Source: Dehalococcoidia bacterium
GTDB lineage: Bacteria; Chloroflexota; Dehalococcoidia; E44-bin15
Length of the DNA stretch: 57,864 nt
Direction of reading: 5' to 3'
Assembly (NCBI GenBank): GCA_035528575.1
Contig: DATKYK010000009.1
Span: 1-57,864 of the forward strand
Shown: in pieces, positions 1-7,382 of the stretch
Numbering within the stretch: the first letter of the stretch is position 1
How the letters are laid out: the number at the start of each line of letters is the position of its first letter
The notes under the pieces: model-generated
Databases searched by the model: none
Seen by the model: the letters and a program-made list of their open reading frames with translations, nothing else
What the model was told of the DNA's origin: nothing
Position numbers and translations under genes: made by a program

Positions 1-577
1 GGGGGTGGAGGCTAAGGCAGAGAACTGCAGGAAGGCAATCAACGCTTTCGAGGAAGCTCTGAAAGTAAGGACTCTTGAACACTTCCCAATGGATTACGCA
101 ATGACTCAGAACAATCTCGGGACTGCATACCGCACTCTTGCGGAGGTGGAGGCTAAGGCAGAGAACTGCAGGAGGGCAATCAACACCTTCGAGGAAGCTC
201 TGAAAGTGTATACTCTTGAACGCTTCCCAATGGATTACGCAATGACTCAGAACAATCTCGGGAATGCATACAGCACTCTTGCGGAGGTGGAGGATAAGGC
301 AGAGAACTGCAGGAAGGCAATCGACGCTTACGAGGAAGCTCTGAAAGTGTATACTCTTGAACACTTTCCAATGAATTACGCACTGACTCAGAACAATCTC
401 GGGACTGCATACCGCATTCTTGCGGAGGTGGTGGCTAAGGCAGAGAACTGCAGGAAGGCAATCGACGCTTACAAGGAAGCTCTGAAAGTATTTACAGAAA
501 AAGAGTTTCCAGAAAATTATCCTTTAGTTGCGTCGAATTTTATAGGACTTCTTAAGTTCTGTGGTGGCAATAAATAA
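1..577 (+). CDS. TPR-repeat protein, C-terminal part (5' end outside window)
   Basis: The reading frame is open from the left edge to a TAA at 575-577, so only the C-terminus is present. The GTG at position 5 is an internal codon, not a start. The protein consists of a 47-residue unit repeated about four times (141 bp period, units starting near 5, 146, 287 and 428) with the signatures NLGTAYRTLAE and AINAFEEALKV. These are helix pairs of the tetratricopeptide family, of the long-unit kind often joined to CHAT-peptidase or NTPase domains. TPRs are protein-binding scaffolds; the partner and any catalytic domain lie upstream and cannot be seen. The repeats are nearly identical at DNA level, which suggests recent expansion or gene conversion. 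The last unit diverges and ends in LLKFCGGNK. Confidence 0.85.
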   Translation, partial: GVEAKAENCRKAINAFEEALKVRTLEHFPMDYAMTQNNLGTAYRTLAEVEAKAENCRRAINTFEEALKVYTLERFPMDYAMTQNNLGNAYSTLAEVEDKAENCRKAIDAYEEALKVYTLEHFPMNYALTQNNLGTAYRILAEVVAKAENCRKAIDAYKEALKVFTEKEFPENYPLVASNFIGLLKFCGGNK

Positions 578-637
578 TAATGACGCCAAGAAAAACAATT
601 CGCCACTATCGTGGCTCGCCCTCACATTCGTTCGGGT

Positions 638-724
638 CACATAACAGCAGACATACGGATTTGCTTCGCTTCGCCCAAATTCTTGGCTTCGCCTCGCATT
701 TCGTATGTCTATGGACGTTATACG
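638..724. other. attC-like (integron recombination site) imperfect hairpin
   Basis: ATAAC (641-645) is matched by GTTAT (717-721). Inside these, AGACATACG (649-657) is an exact inverted repeat of CGTATGTCT (702-710), and the centre is imperfectly palindromic (GCTTCGCTTCGCCC against GGCTTCGCCTCGC). Two outer boxes, a short unpaired spacer and a second pair of inner boxes is the architecture of integron attC sites. The site lies about 60 bp after the stop of the TPR gene, where an attC sits in a gene cassette. No integron integrase is visible and the box sequences only loosely fit the consensus, so this may instead be an ordinary palindrome. Confidence 0.35.
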
Positions 725-853
725 CAAAGTACGCAATTCTAACCTGTTGCAGATTAGAAGTCCCCTCTAAGCCTGATCACCCTAGATAGAGCATTAGGGA
801 CGCCTTGTTAATGTAACATTTGTCCAGAATGTATAATCTATATCAAATCAAAT

Positions 854-883
854 AGGCTGAGTATCCTATGTGATGCCCAGCCT
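854..883 (-). terminator. Probable terminator hairpin of the first DUF5679 gene
   Basis: On the minus strand AGGCTG and CAGCCT form a stem followed by the T-rich TATTTGATTT. It starts about 30 bp after the stop codon of the zinc-ribbon gene at 915-1055. The second copy of that gene also has a hairpin at the same place. Confidence 0.45.
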
Positions 884-914
884 CTTCTATACTTCAGATA
901 ATCAAATACTAGCT

Positions 915-1055
915 TTAACTCTTCCCTATTCTAAATACTTTGGTGCCACATTTCGGGCACACACCCTGAGTGGCCGGGCGGCCATTCTTCATTGTGATCG
1001 ACTTTGGGTCCTTGACATCCACCTTTTTCCTACATTTCATACAATAGGCCTGCAT
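915..1055 (-). CDS. DUF5679-type small zinc-ribbon protein, copy 1
   Basis: This encodes 46 residues starting MQAYCMKCRKK and ending FRIGKS. Two CxxC pairs (C5/C8 and C33/C36) predict a single zinc ribbon. The length and the sequence between the pairs (KDPKSITMKNGRPATQGVCP) match a small protein family I know as DUF5679, common in Chloroflexota; its function is not known. The start is supported by AAGGAGGGTGAA directly before the ATG. A second copy at 39847-39987 on the opposite strand differs at only three residues and shares about 25 bp of 3' flank. The pair therefore forms a widely spaced inverted duplication. Confidence 0.8.
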   Translation of the reverse strand: MQAYCMKCRKKVDVKDPKSITMKNGRPATQGVCPKCGTKVFRIGKS

Positions 1056-1259
1056 TTCACCCTCCTTGATTATCGTATTTCAACGGGAGACTAGCAGATT
1101 AATGCTGATTAGTCAATAGGGTATTAACGAAATATCGCTCTGTGCAGCGCTATACTTCGAGCACTGACTAACATATACATATTGACATCCTGCATAGCTT
1201 GACTTGCATATTTTTCACAGCTATTATCTAGCTGCCCAACTGGAGCAGGGAGTTCAAAG

Positions 1260-2270
1260 ATGAAGTTCAGAGATAAAGAAAAGGCAAGGTACAAGAGTAT
1301 AAAACCTATCTTATTTAGTCCAGAAGCCCAACGTGACGGTAACTACAGAAATATACCTCGCTTCTTTTGTCTGGATGACGAACACTCAGAAGAAAATCTG
1401 TTCGCTGACATACAGAAGCCGGCGATTGACTATTTCAAGCAGCGTAGGATTGGCTGGCACTATGGTCTAGCAGAGGGTCAGAAGCCCAGCAACCATCTAT
1501 GCTGCTCACAGTGTTGCTGCCTCAATTTCCTTTTTCCGATGACAAGACGCCCAGACCTACTGATGATTGTGTTCAGGAAATACTACTCTGACTTGGTCGA
1601 ACCCTTAACTATCGACAAGGATAATCCATTGACTGATGGCTCCTTTCCGTATATCGGTTTTGAATGGATCGGCGTCGGTGATTACTTGGGCGAAACGCGC
1701 CGCAAGGGAAGGAACCGCACCAGGGGCGCAAATTACACCAGCGCAGACTTCGTCTTACGCTTCAGGAGAAAGGATGGGGAAATACAAATCGTTCTGGGAG
1801 AGTGGAAATATACGGAAGAATATGGTGAGTCGGATAAGGGTATCGAGGTGCGCAGGCAGAACTACAATCAAGCATTTCATAGGAAGGGTGGCATCTTCAA
1901 GCGCCAGGACGCAGAGCTGTATAATGCCCTGTTTTTTGATCCGTTCTACCAACTGATGAGACTACAATTGCTTGCCCAAGAAATGGAGTTCAATAAGGAA
2001 ATGGATGCTGATGTAGTCAGTGTCCTCTACATCTCACCTGCTGAAAACACTGAGCTCAGGGAAGGCGTTACCTCGCCATATCTTAGGAAGACTTACCCGA
2101 AAGAAGATATGTTTGAGATTTGGAAGGGGTTGGTGCCGGAAGATAGATTCACGAGAATCTCAACAGAAAAATTGCTAAGTACGATAACCGAATCTTGTGG
2201 TAATACATATACAAATTGGGTGGACTATCTGAATACACGATACGGCTGGGATAAGGTAAGCTGTACATAA
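1260..2270 (+). CDS. Putative restriction-endonuclease-like protein (PGN_0703-type)
   Basis: This 336-residue protein shows two blocks I associate with putative restriction endonucleases of the PGN_0703 type. The first is an N-terminal SNHLCCSQCCCLNFLFPM segment near residues 77-94 (an SSQ..CxNxLFP-like motif). The second is a central nuclease-like core with an acidic residue in TSADFVLRF followed by VLGEWKYTEEY, where the G-E-W-K gives the (D/E)xK of a PD-(D/E)xK fold. No methyltransferase or specificity gene is adjacent, so a restriction role is inferred from the family only. It stands alone between two intergenic regions of 200-370 bp and starts at an ATG after a weak GGGAG site. The nuclease fold is moderately likely; the biological role is open. 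Confidence 0.5.
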   Translation: MKFRDKEKARYKSIKPILFSPEAQRDGNYRNIPRFFCLDDEHSEENLFADIQKPAIDYFKQRRIGWHYGLAEGQKPSNHLCCSQCCCLNFLFPMTRRPDLLMIVFRKYYSDLVEPLTIDKDNPLTDGSFPYIGFEWIGVGDYLGETRRKGRNRTRGANYTSADFVLRFRRKDGEIQIVLGEWKYTEEYGESDKGIEVRRQNYNQAFHRKGGIFKRQDAELYNALFFDPFYQLMRLQLLAQEMEFNKEMDADVVSVLYISPAENTELREGVTSPYLRKTYPKEDMFEIWKGLVPEDRFTRISTEKLLSTITESCGNTYTNWVDYLNTRYGWDKVSCT

Positions 2271-2636
2271 GGCCATCTCGTTTAATGTATTAAACAAACT
2301 TCTATTTTGTTCAGTCGGGTTTATATTTACTTTACTTTGACATTTGCACCGATAGCAATACTGTGCTACGATTTTATTATGCTAAGCTGGACTAGGTGGA
2401 AAGACTAAAGGCCAAGCTGAAGGTTCTTTGTATCGTCCACTTAGCTCCACCATTTTTACCCCACACTTTCAATGTGACACCGAATTCCCCTGTTGTTAGC
2501 AGTCACAATTACACTACTTGAATATACGTTGGGTATAAAAAGGGCAAGCGATACAATGGCGATCGAAGAAGCTAAAGAAGGGCGGAAGCTGGCTAGCTTT
2601 CACTAACTCTTCAGTGCTGAATCACCAAGACCGTAT
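2271..2636. other. Intergenic stretch, no gene seen
   Basis: There is a short palindrome, GTTTAATGTATTAAAC, just after the nuclease gene that could be a weak terminator, and otherwise A/T-rich sequence. I see no coding signal or RNA gene. Confidence 0.5.
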
Positions 2637-3704
2637 CTATGGTGACCACGAAGGATAGCCATCGAAATCTAAGTTAAAGGTGAGCCTGGTCTGGTCAGAG
2701 CCATCGGCGTTCATCACATATATTTCTATTTCTGCAATATCATCGCGGTTGGATGAAAAGGCGATCTTGGTGCCATCGGGTGACCAGGTAGGGCAGTCAT
2801 CGTCATTCGAACCATAGGAAAACCTGGTCTGTTCCGAGCCATCGGGATTGATAGCCCAGATTTCAGAGCGGCCACTGCGATGTAATACATAAGCGATTCT
2901 GGAGCCGTCAGGTGACCACACTGGATGGTCATCATCATCTGTGTTTGTGGTAAGCATGGTCTTTTCCGAGCCGTCAGCATTCATCACGTAGATTTCCTTG
3001 TTGCCATCGCGTCCGGATACAAAGGCGATTCTGGAGCCGTCTGGCGACCACACCGGACACTCACCGATGCCCGAGGTAAGCCGGATCTGGTCTGAGCCAT
3101 CGGAATTCATTATGTATATTTGCCGGTTTCCATCACGACTGGATGAGAAAGCGATCTTGGTGCCGTCAGGTGACCAGCTCGGGGACTTGTCGGAATATGA
3201 AGTGAGCCTTGTCCTGTTTGGGCCACCATACTCAGCGTCCACCACAAAGATTCCATTGGTGAAATCTTCATAAGATGTGAAGGCTATCTTGGTGCCATCC
3301 GGCGACCACACAGGGTAGTCCTCCTCATTGGAAGTAGTGGTAATCTTCATCTGGGTTGAGCCATCGGCGTTCATTATCCAGATTCCATATTCATCGTCGC
3401 GGTAGGATGAGAAGGCGATCTTGGTGCCATCCGGCGACCACATCGGGTCGTAATCACGTGCTGGATTATTGGTGATGTTGGTTTGGTCTGTGCCATCGGC
3501 CTCCATCAAGTAGATTTCCCAGTTGATGGGTTCCGTCAGGCGATCGGATAAGAAAAGGATCTTGCTCTCTGTAGGCGTAGGTGTTGTGGCGGTCGGTGTC
3601 GGTGTCGGTTCAGTCTCACCCGGCCCGCAGCACGCCGCTGGTATAAGTACCAGGGCTAAAATAACGAGCATCGCTGCTAACATCTCCAGCTTTTTTATCA
3701 TCAT
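2637..3704 (-). CDS. TolB-like seven-bladed beta-propeller lipoprotein
   Basis: This is a 355-residue exported lipoprotein. The N-terminus is a signal peptide with a lipobox (LIPAAC, Cys near residue 25), followed by a Thr/Pro-rich linker (EPTPTPTATTPTPT). The rest is PD40/WD40-like repeats of the form WSPDGTKIAFSS..D....IYVMNADGS.QTRLT, six complete. The first segment (KILFLSDR) and the final SWSP together make the seventh blade, a typical closure of the propeller ring. The ending in SWSP is therefore probably natural and not a truncation. Proteins of this kind are related to the TolB C-terminal domain and bind proteins or ligands at the cell surface. The gene stands alone, with no Tol-Pal partners in the window. 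Confidence 0.85.
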   Translation of the reverse strand: MMIKKLEMLAAMLVILALVLIPAACCGPGETEPTPTPTATTPTPTESKILFLSDRLTEPINWEIYLMEADGTDQTNITNNPARDYDPMWSPDGTKIAFSSYRDDEYGIWIMNADGSTQMKITTTSNEEDYPVWSPDGTKIAFTSYEDFTNGIFVVDAEYGGPNRTRLTSYSDKSPSWSPDGTKIAFSSSRDGNRQIYIMNSDGSDQIRLTSGIGECPVWSPDGSRIAFVSGRDGNKEIYVMNADGSEKTMLTTNTDDDDHPVWSPDGSRIAYVLHRSGRSEIWAINPDGSEQTRFSYGSNDDDCPTWSPDGTKIAFSSNRDDIAEIEIYVMNADGSDQTRLTFNLDFDGYPSWSP

Positions 3705-4068
3705 TCACTTCCCAGATAGTTCTTTCACCGACATTATAGTCAAATCTGGCTGGGAGTCAAGCTATAGGCTTAGGCGTTGAAGCGTTCTATGATTTCCTGG
3801 CTTTGTGGGGATTTGAGTGGGAAGTAATATGGTGCTAAAAACTACAGGACATTAGATGAGGTTAGAGGAAAGCCTTTAAAACTAATGGCTAAGAGCCGAG
3901 AGGATAGTAGCACATTTCTGCTTGGGATTAGAGGGTATGGGGTGGTGAATCCAATGCAGGTTGTAGAATATATCATGGCGTAGAAAATCTATCCACAAGA
4001 GGGCGTTGCCCTTGACTTCTAGAGAGAGTATCCTGTATTCTCAGTATATTGTAAAGGAGTAACAGGCA
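3705..4068. other. Divergent intergenic region
   Basis: This spacer lies between the start of the propeller lipoprotein gene (minus) and the lipocalin-like gene (plus) and must carry the promoters of both. I cannot assign a convincing -35/-10 pair. The only clear signal is the AAAGGAG ribosome-binding site 11 bp before 4069. Confidence 0.4.
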
Positions 4069-4494
4069 ATGGCACGTAATCCTTTTAGCGGCACCTGGAG
4101 ACTGCTATCGTATGAAGTCAGGAGTACGGCTGGGGAGACTAGATACCCCTGGGGCCAGAACCCTGTGGGGTTCCTGATGTATAGTGATAATGGATATGTA
4201 TCCGTGGCTATGATGAGTGCCAACCGTCCCAGGTTCGGAGCTAAAGACATCAAGAAAGGAACTACCGAGGAGAAGGTAGCGGCTGTTGATACCTATATAT
4301 CCTATTGCGGCAGGTATGAAGTTCAAAAAGATACGGTTACCCATCATGTTGAGGTCTGCCTCTTTCCCGACTGGGTTGGTAATGATCAGATACGCACCTA
4401 TGAATTCGATGGTGACAGGCTCTTATTAAGTACAGAGCCGATTATAGCGGGCGAGAAGCAATGGACCGGCCACCTATTATGGGAACGGGTCTGA
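4069..4494 (+). CDS. Lipocalin-like domain protein
   Basis: This is a 141-residue single-domain protein. FSGTWRLLSYE at the N-terminus, GFLMYSDNGYVSV and the late RTYEFDGDRLLLST match the lipocalin-like (Lipocalin_5) family, small beta-barrels found alone in many bacteria. No signal peptide is visible, so it is probably cytoplasmic. Its ligand is not known. AAAGGAGTAACAGGCA before the ATG supports the start. There is no operon partner: the following 400 bp hold only a gene remnant. Confidence 0.75.
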   Translation: MARNPFSGTWRLLSYEVRSTAGETRYPWGQNPVGFLMYSDNGYVSVAMMSANRPRFGAKDIKKGTTEEKVAAVDTYISYCGRYEVQKDTVTHHVEVCLFPDWVGNDQIRTYEFDGDRLLLSTEPIIAGEKQWTGHLLWERV

Positions 4495-4520
4495 ATCTTC
4501 CACTCTATCCACCACTGGTA

Positions 4521-4638
4521 ATTGTGAACCTGGCCACCTTCGGAGCTTTCAGAAATTCCCACCTGCCTCGTACACCACAGTCCAGTGCGGCGATCTCAAT
4601 GTGCAACATGGCGACTCCGCAATCCAGACGCTTGAACA
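4521..4638 (-). pseudogene. Remnant: duplicated 3' end of a nitroreductase gene
   Basis: About 118 bp here are roughly 90% identical to 5907-6024, the C-terminal coding end of the intact nitroreductase gene 1.4 kb downstream, in the same orientation. Both share, for example, TGTGAACCTGGCCACCTTCG. Only the last forty codons are present and no start exists, so this is a decayed partial duplication that brackets the universal stress gene. The sequence from 4640 to 4900 contains no recognisable gene. Confidence 0.8.
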
Positions 4639-4915
4639 CACCAAGAATCACACCTAGGTCAAAAGGCGCTGAGCGCACACCCCACCACCGGAAAAGCTCT
4701 CCCTAGAGCGGCAGATGCTCTTAGGAGAGAAGCACCCAGTTAGAGATAAAACCCTGAAGCCGGATATCTCCTTGATGAATCCGCGTGAGGCCACCATCAA
4801 GATCGAGGAGCTTTGGTGAAAGGCCAAGAGTAGACTTGCAACAACTCTGATTTTTATCAGGCCCGAAAGTTGTAGAATCATTTAATAGATGTATAATAAG
4901 TGTGGGAGGTTCACA

Positions 4916-5815
4916 GTGTATGAAAAAATACTCGTTTCCCTGGACGGATCGGAGTTGGCTGAGATTGCTCTACCCTATGCTGAGGAGCTGGCAGGAGCTC
5001 TGGATTCCGAGATCACCCTGATACACGTTTCTGAGTCAGCCGAGGACAAGTATGTACACATGAACGAGTTGTACGTGGAGAAAATAGTTGAGGCAACAAG
5101 GAAAGGTACCGAAAGGTATCGCGGGAAACCGGCCAAGGTGGGCGCAGTCCATCTGGTTGGACACATTGCTGAGCAGATTGTGGACTATGCGGACAGGGAG
5201 AAGATTGGCCTGATCGTGATGGCTACTCACGGCCGATCTGGTATTAGGCGCTGGTTTTTGGGAAACGTAGCCGCTAAGGTGGTGAGGGCTACGGAGCGGC
5301 CGGTAGTGCTCATCAGGGCTAAGGACGCCCGTCCCAAAGTACGTCGGAAGCGCTTGCTGAACAAGGCGCTCGTTACCCTGGATGGCTCAAAGGAAAGCGA
5401 AGCGGTAATTCCCTATATCAGTGAGCTTGCCTCCAAGCTCAAAGCGGAAGTCGTCCTCTTTAAGGTAGTGGCGCCGACCTACTTGGTTTACAGCATCCCA
5501 GGAGAGGCTGTCCAAAAGCCCTACAGCCTGGAGAAGATGGAGAAGATAGTAGCGAAGTCCAAAGGTTACCTAGATACGGTGGGTGCTGAACTTAGGGACA
5601 AAGGAATCAACACCATATCCGAGGTTGGAGTTGGGGTCCCAGCGGAAGAAATTATCAGGATCGCCGACGAAATACAAGCCGATGTGGTGGCCATGTCTAC
5701 ACATGGGCATTCCGGTATAAGTCGTTGGGCATTCGGGAGTACAGCAGATAAAGTCCTACATGCAGGGAACACTCCGGTTTTATTGGTGAGGGCATCAAGC
5801 GCGACTACGAGGTAG
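4916..5815 (+). CDS. Universal stress protein, two UspA domains in tandem
   Basis: This encodes 299 residues made of two UspA domains. Each begins with a beta strand followed by a short turn (ILVSLDGSELAE; ALVTLDGSKESE) and ends with the ATP-binding motif G-x2-G-x9-G (THGRSGIRRWFLGN; THGHSGISRWAFGS). Both motifs are complete, so ATP binding is expected in both halves. I choose GTG at 4916 because GGGAGG lies six bases upstream and because MYEKILVSLDG is the usual family N-terminus. An upstream in-frame ATG at 4889 would add nine residues not seen in the family. It is a soluble protein, usually linked to survival under energy or redox stress. Confidence 0.88.
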   Translation: MYEKILVSLDGSELAEIALPYAEELAGALDSEITLIHVSESAEDKYVHMNELYVEKIVEATRKGTERYRGKPAKVGAVHLVGHIAEQIVDYADREKIGLIVMATHGRSGIRRWFLGNVAAKVVRATERPVVLIRAKDARPKVRRKRLLNKALVTLDGSKESEAVIPYISELASKLKAEVVLFKVVAPTYLVYSIPGEAVQKPYSLEKMEKIVAKSKGYLDTVGAELRDKGINTISEVGVGVPAEEIIRIADEIQADVVAMSTHGHSGISRWAFGSTADKVLHAGNTPVLLVRASSATTR

Positions 5816-5902
5816 CGGGGCATACCTCCTGAAACCTGGAGTGGGGAAGCTACCCCATCGCCGGCGAAGTGCTAGCTAAATTGTAAGGAGTGCACATGTA
5901 GG

Positions 5903-6703
5903 TCAAATTGTGAACCTGGCCACCTTCGGAGCTTCCAGAAATTCCCACCTGCCCTGCACGCCGCAGTCCAGTGCGGCGACCTCAATGTGCAACATAGCGA
6001 TTCCGCAGTCCAGACGCTTGGATATTCCGTATTCGAGCTTTGAGCGATACTTTGAGCGATAAACGGAAACGGTTATACTGTTTGGTTCTACATAGAAGAG
6101 CCAGGGCTGTCTGTTGATAGCGGAAGGGGCGAGCGTAGCTGCTTCAAGAGCTGATTTCATCCAGTGAGGCCACTCCGCCTGCTCTAGTCCAGTTACCAGT
6201 TCCGCTAAAGGCTTCCGCCTGTGGCTTCGACCAAAGCCCGTCATTATTCTTTCTTCCAGTGAGAAGTCTTTGATGGCGTAACCAATGGGGGTTACCGCTA
6301 AAACTCTTTCGTTTTCACCAGTGCCAATGATGGATGCCGCAACTTTGGGGCGGAAGAACCCGCCCACCCAGCAAGTGGCCAGGTCCATAGCTGTTGCCTC
6401 CAGGATGATGCCTTCTCCCAGATAGCCAACCTTTTCTTGAATGTAAGGATCATCCATATTACCAATAAAAGCGATAAGGGCAGGAGCGCCTTTTATCTTA
6501 CCGTAATGGCCAATAACACCCTTAAAAATTTCATCGGGTGATTGTGTTACCAGCTCGGCACGAGCTTGCGGAAAGGGTCTGAATTCTCCGCAAAATGCTT
6601 GTAAATGGTCCAATAGACTGGAGTCTAGCTTGGTAGAGTCAAACTCGCGCCGAGACCTCCTGTAGGGAATCGCGGCATGCCATTTGGAAAATGGGATCTC
6701 CAT
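5903..6703 (-). CDS. Nitroreductase family protein (TM1586-like)
   Basis: This is a 266-residue flavin-dependent oxidoreductase-like protein. YRRSRREFDS at the N-terminus is the FMN-phosphate-binding segment typical of nitroreductases. EATAMDLATCWVGGFF and the late LAPSAINRQPW are the other conserved blocks. The size and the two half-domain arrangement fit the putative TM1586-type nitroreductases. I prefer ATG at 6703, preceded by AGGTGA, over the GTG at 6715, which has no ribosome-binding site. It follows the HoxU-like gene by 22 bp and is probably co-transcribed with the diaphorase genes, so it may receive electrons from NADH through them. The substrate is unknown. Confidence 0.72.
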   Translation of the reverse strand: MEIPFSKWHAAIPYRRSRREFDSTKLDSSLLDHLQAFCGEFRPFPQARAELVTQSPDEIFKGVIGHYGKIKGAPALIAFIGNMDDPYIQEKVGYLGEGIILEATAMDLATCWVGGFFRPKVAASIIGTGENERVLAVTPIGYAIKDFSLEERIMTGFGRSHRRKPLAELVTGLEQAEWPHWMKSALEAATLAPSAINRQPWLFYVEPNSITVSVYRSKYRSKLEYGISKRLDCGIAMLHIEVAALDCGVQGRWEFLEAPKVARFTI

Positions 6704-6725
6704 CGATGATGTCACCTGTGTTTGT

Positions 6726-7382
6726 TCATGTGGATCTTATCACATTTTTCGAAATAGCGCCCACCGGACAGACCTCGGCGCATAGCCCACAGCCGTCGCA
6801 CCTGGTATCTACCAGTCTATCGCCGCCGAAGGGGCTTATGATAGTGCGGTCGCCGCGGAAGGCATAGTTTAGCGCACCGATTTTCCTCTCCTCATTACAG
6901 GCCCAGACGCACTTACCGCAGAGGATACACAGGTTGGGGTCGAGGGTGATATCGGGGTGGCTATCATCCACCGGCAGGTCACGGTGTTTGGTGCGGAAGC
7001 GCTTTTGCTTAAGCTTGATACGAAGAAAGGAGGCGATCTTCTGTAGTTCGCAATTACCATTTGCCGGGCAGGACTTGCATATAATGGGGTGGGAGGCGAG
7101 GAGCAGCTCCAGTGCGGTGCGCTGTAGCCTGCGGACATGATCCGTATCGGTTCGAACCGCCATGCCCTCGGTAACCTCCTCGGTACAGGCGGTGACCGGC
7201 TTGGGCTTTCCATCGATCTCGACGAAGCAAAGGCGGCAGCCGGTATGAGGCCTGACACCGCGAATGGCGCACAGGTTGGGGATATATATACCAGCATCCA
7301 GGGCGGCGAAGAGGACTTTATCGCCTGGTTTTGCCTGTACCCTATTGCCGTCGATCGTCAGGTTTATCGGTTTTGTTTTCAT
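6726..7382 (-). CDS. HoxU / NuoG-N-terminal-like iron-sulphur subunit
   Basis: This 218-residue electron-transfer subunit starts with a [2Fe-2S] ferredoxin domain (Cys in NLCAIRG, HTGCRLC and VTAC). A His-Cys3 type cluster motif follows (HPIICKSCPANGNC), then two [4Fe-4S] ferredoxin motifs (CILCGKCVWAC and CDGCGLCAEVCP). This is the domain order of HoxU and of the N-terminus of NuoG, without the molybdopterin or hydrogenase part. It overlaps the end of the NuoF-like gene by about 40 bp, so translation is probably coupled. It would pass electrons between the flavin subunit and an unseen catalytic partner. Confidence 0.82.
   Translation of the reverse strand: MKTKPINLTIDGNRVQAKPGDKVLFAALDAGIYIPNLCAIRGVRPHTGCRLCFVEIDGKPKPVTACTEEVTEGMAVRTDTDHVRRLQRTALELLLASHPIICKSCPANGNCELQKIASFLRIKLKQKRFRTKHRDLPVDDSHPDITLDPNLCILCGKCVWACNEERKIGALNYAFRGDRTIISPFGGDRLVDTRCDGCGLCAEVCPVGAISKNVIRST

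Noticed and set aside
5-577. Regular 141-bp repeats as a CRISPR-like or satellite array
   Set aside because: The repeats are coding, in frame, without unique spacers, and match TPR helices.
580-1094. Plus-strand frames at 580-789 and 870-1094
   Set aside because: The first covers the palindrome and resembles nothing; the second is antisense to the zinc-ribbon gene.
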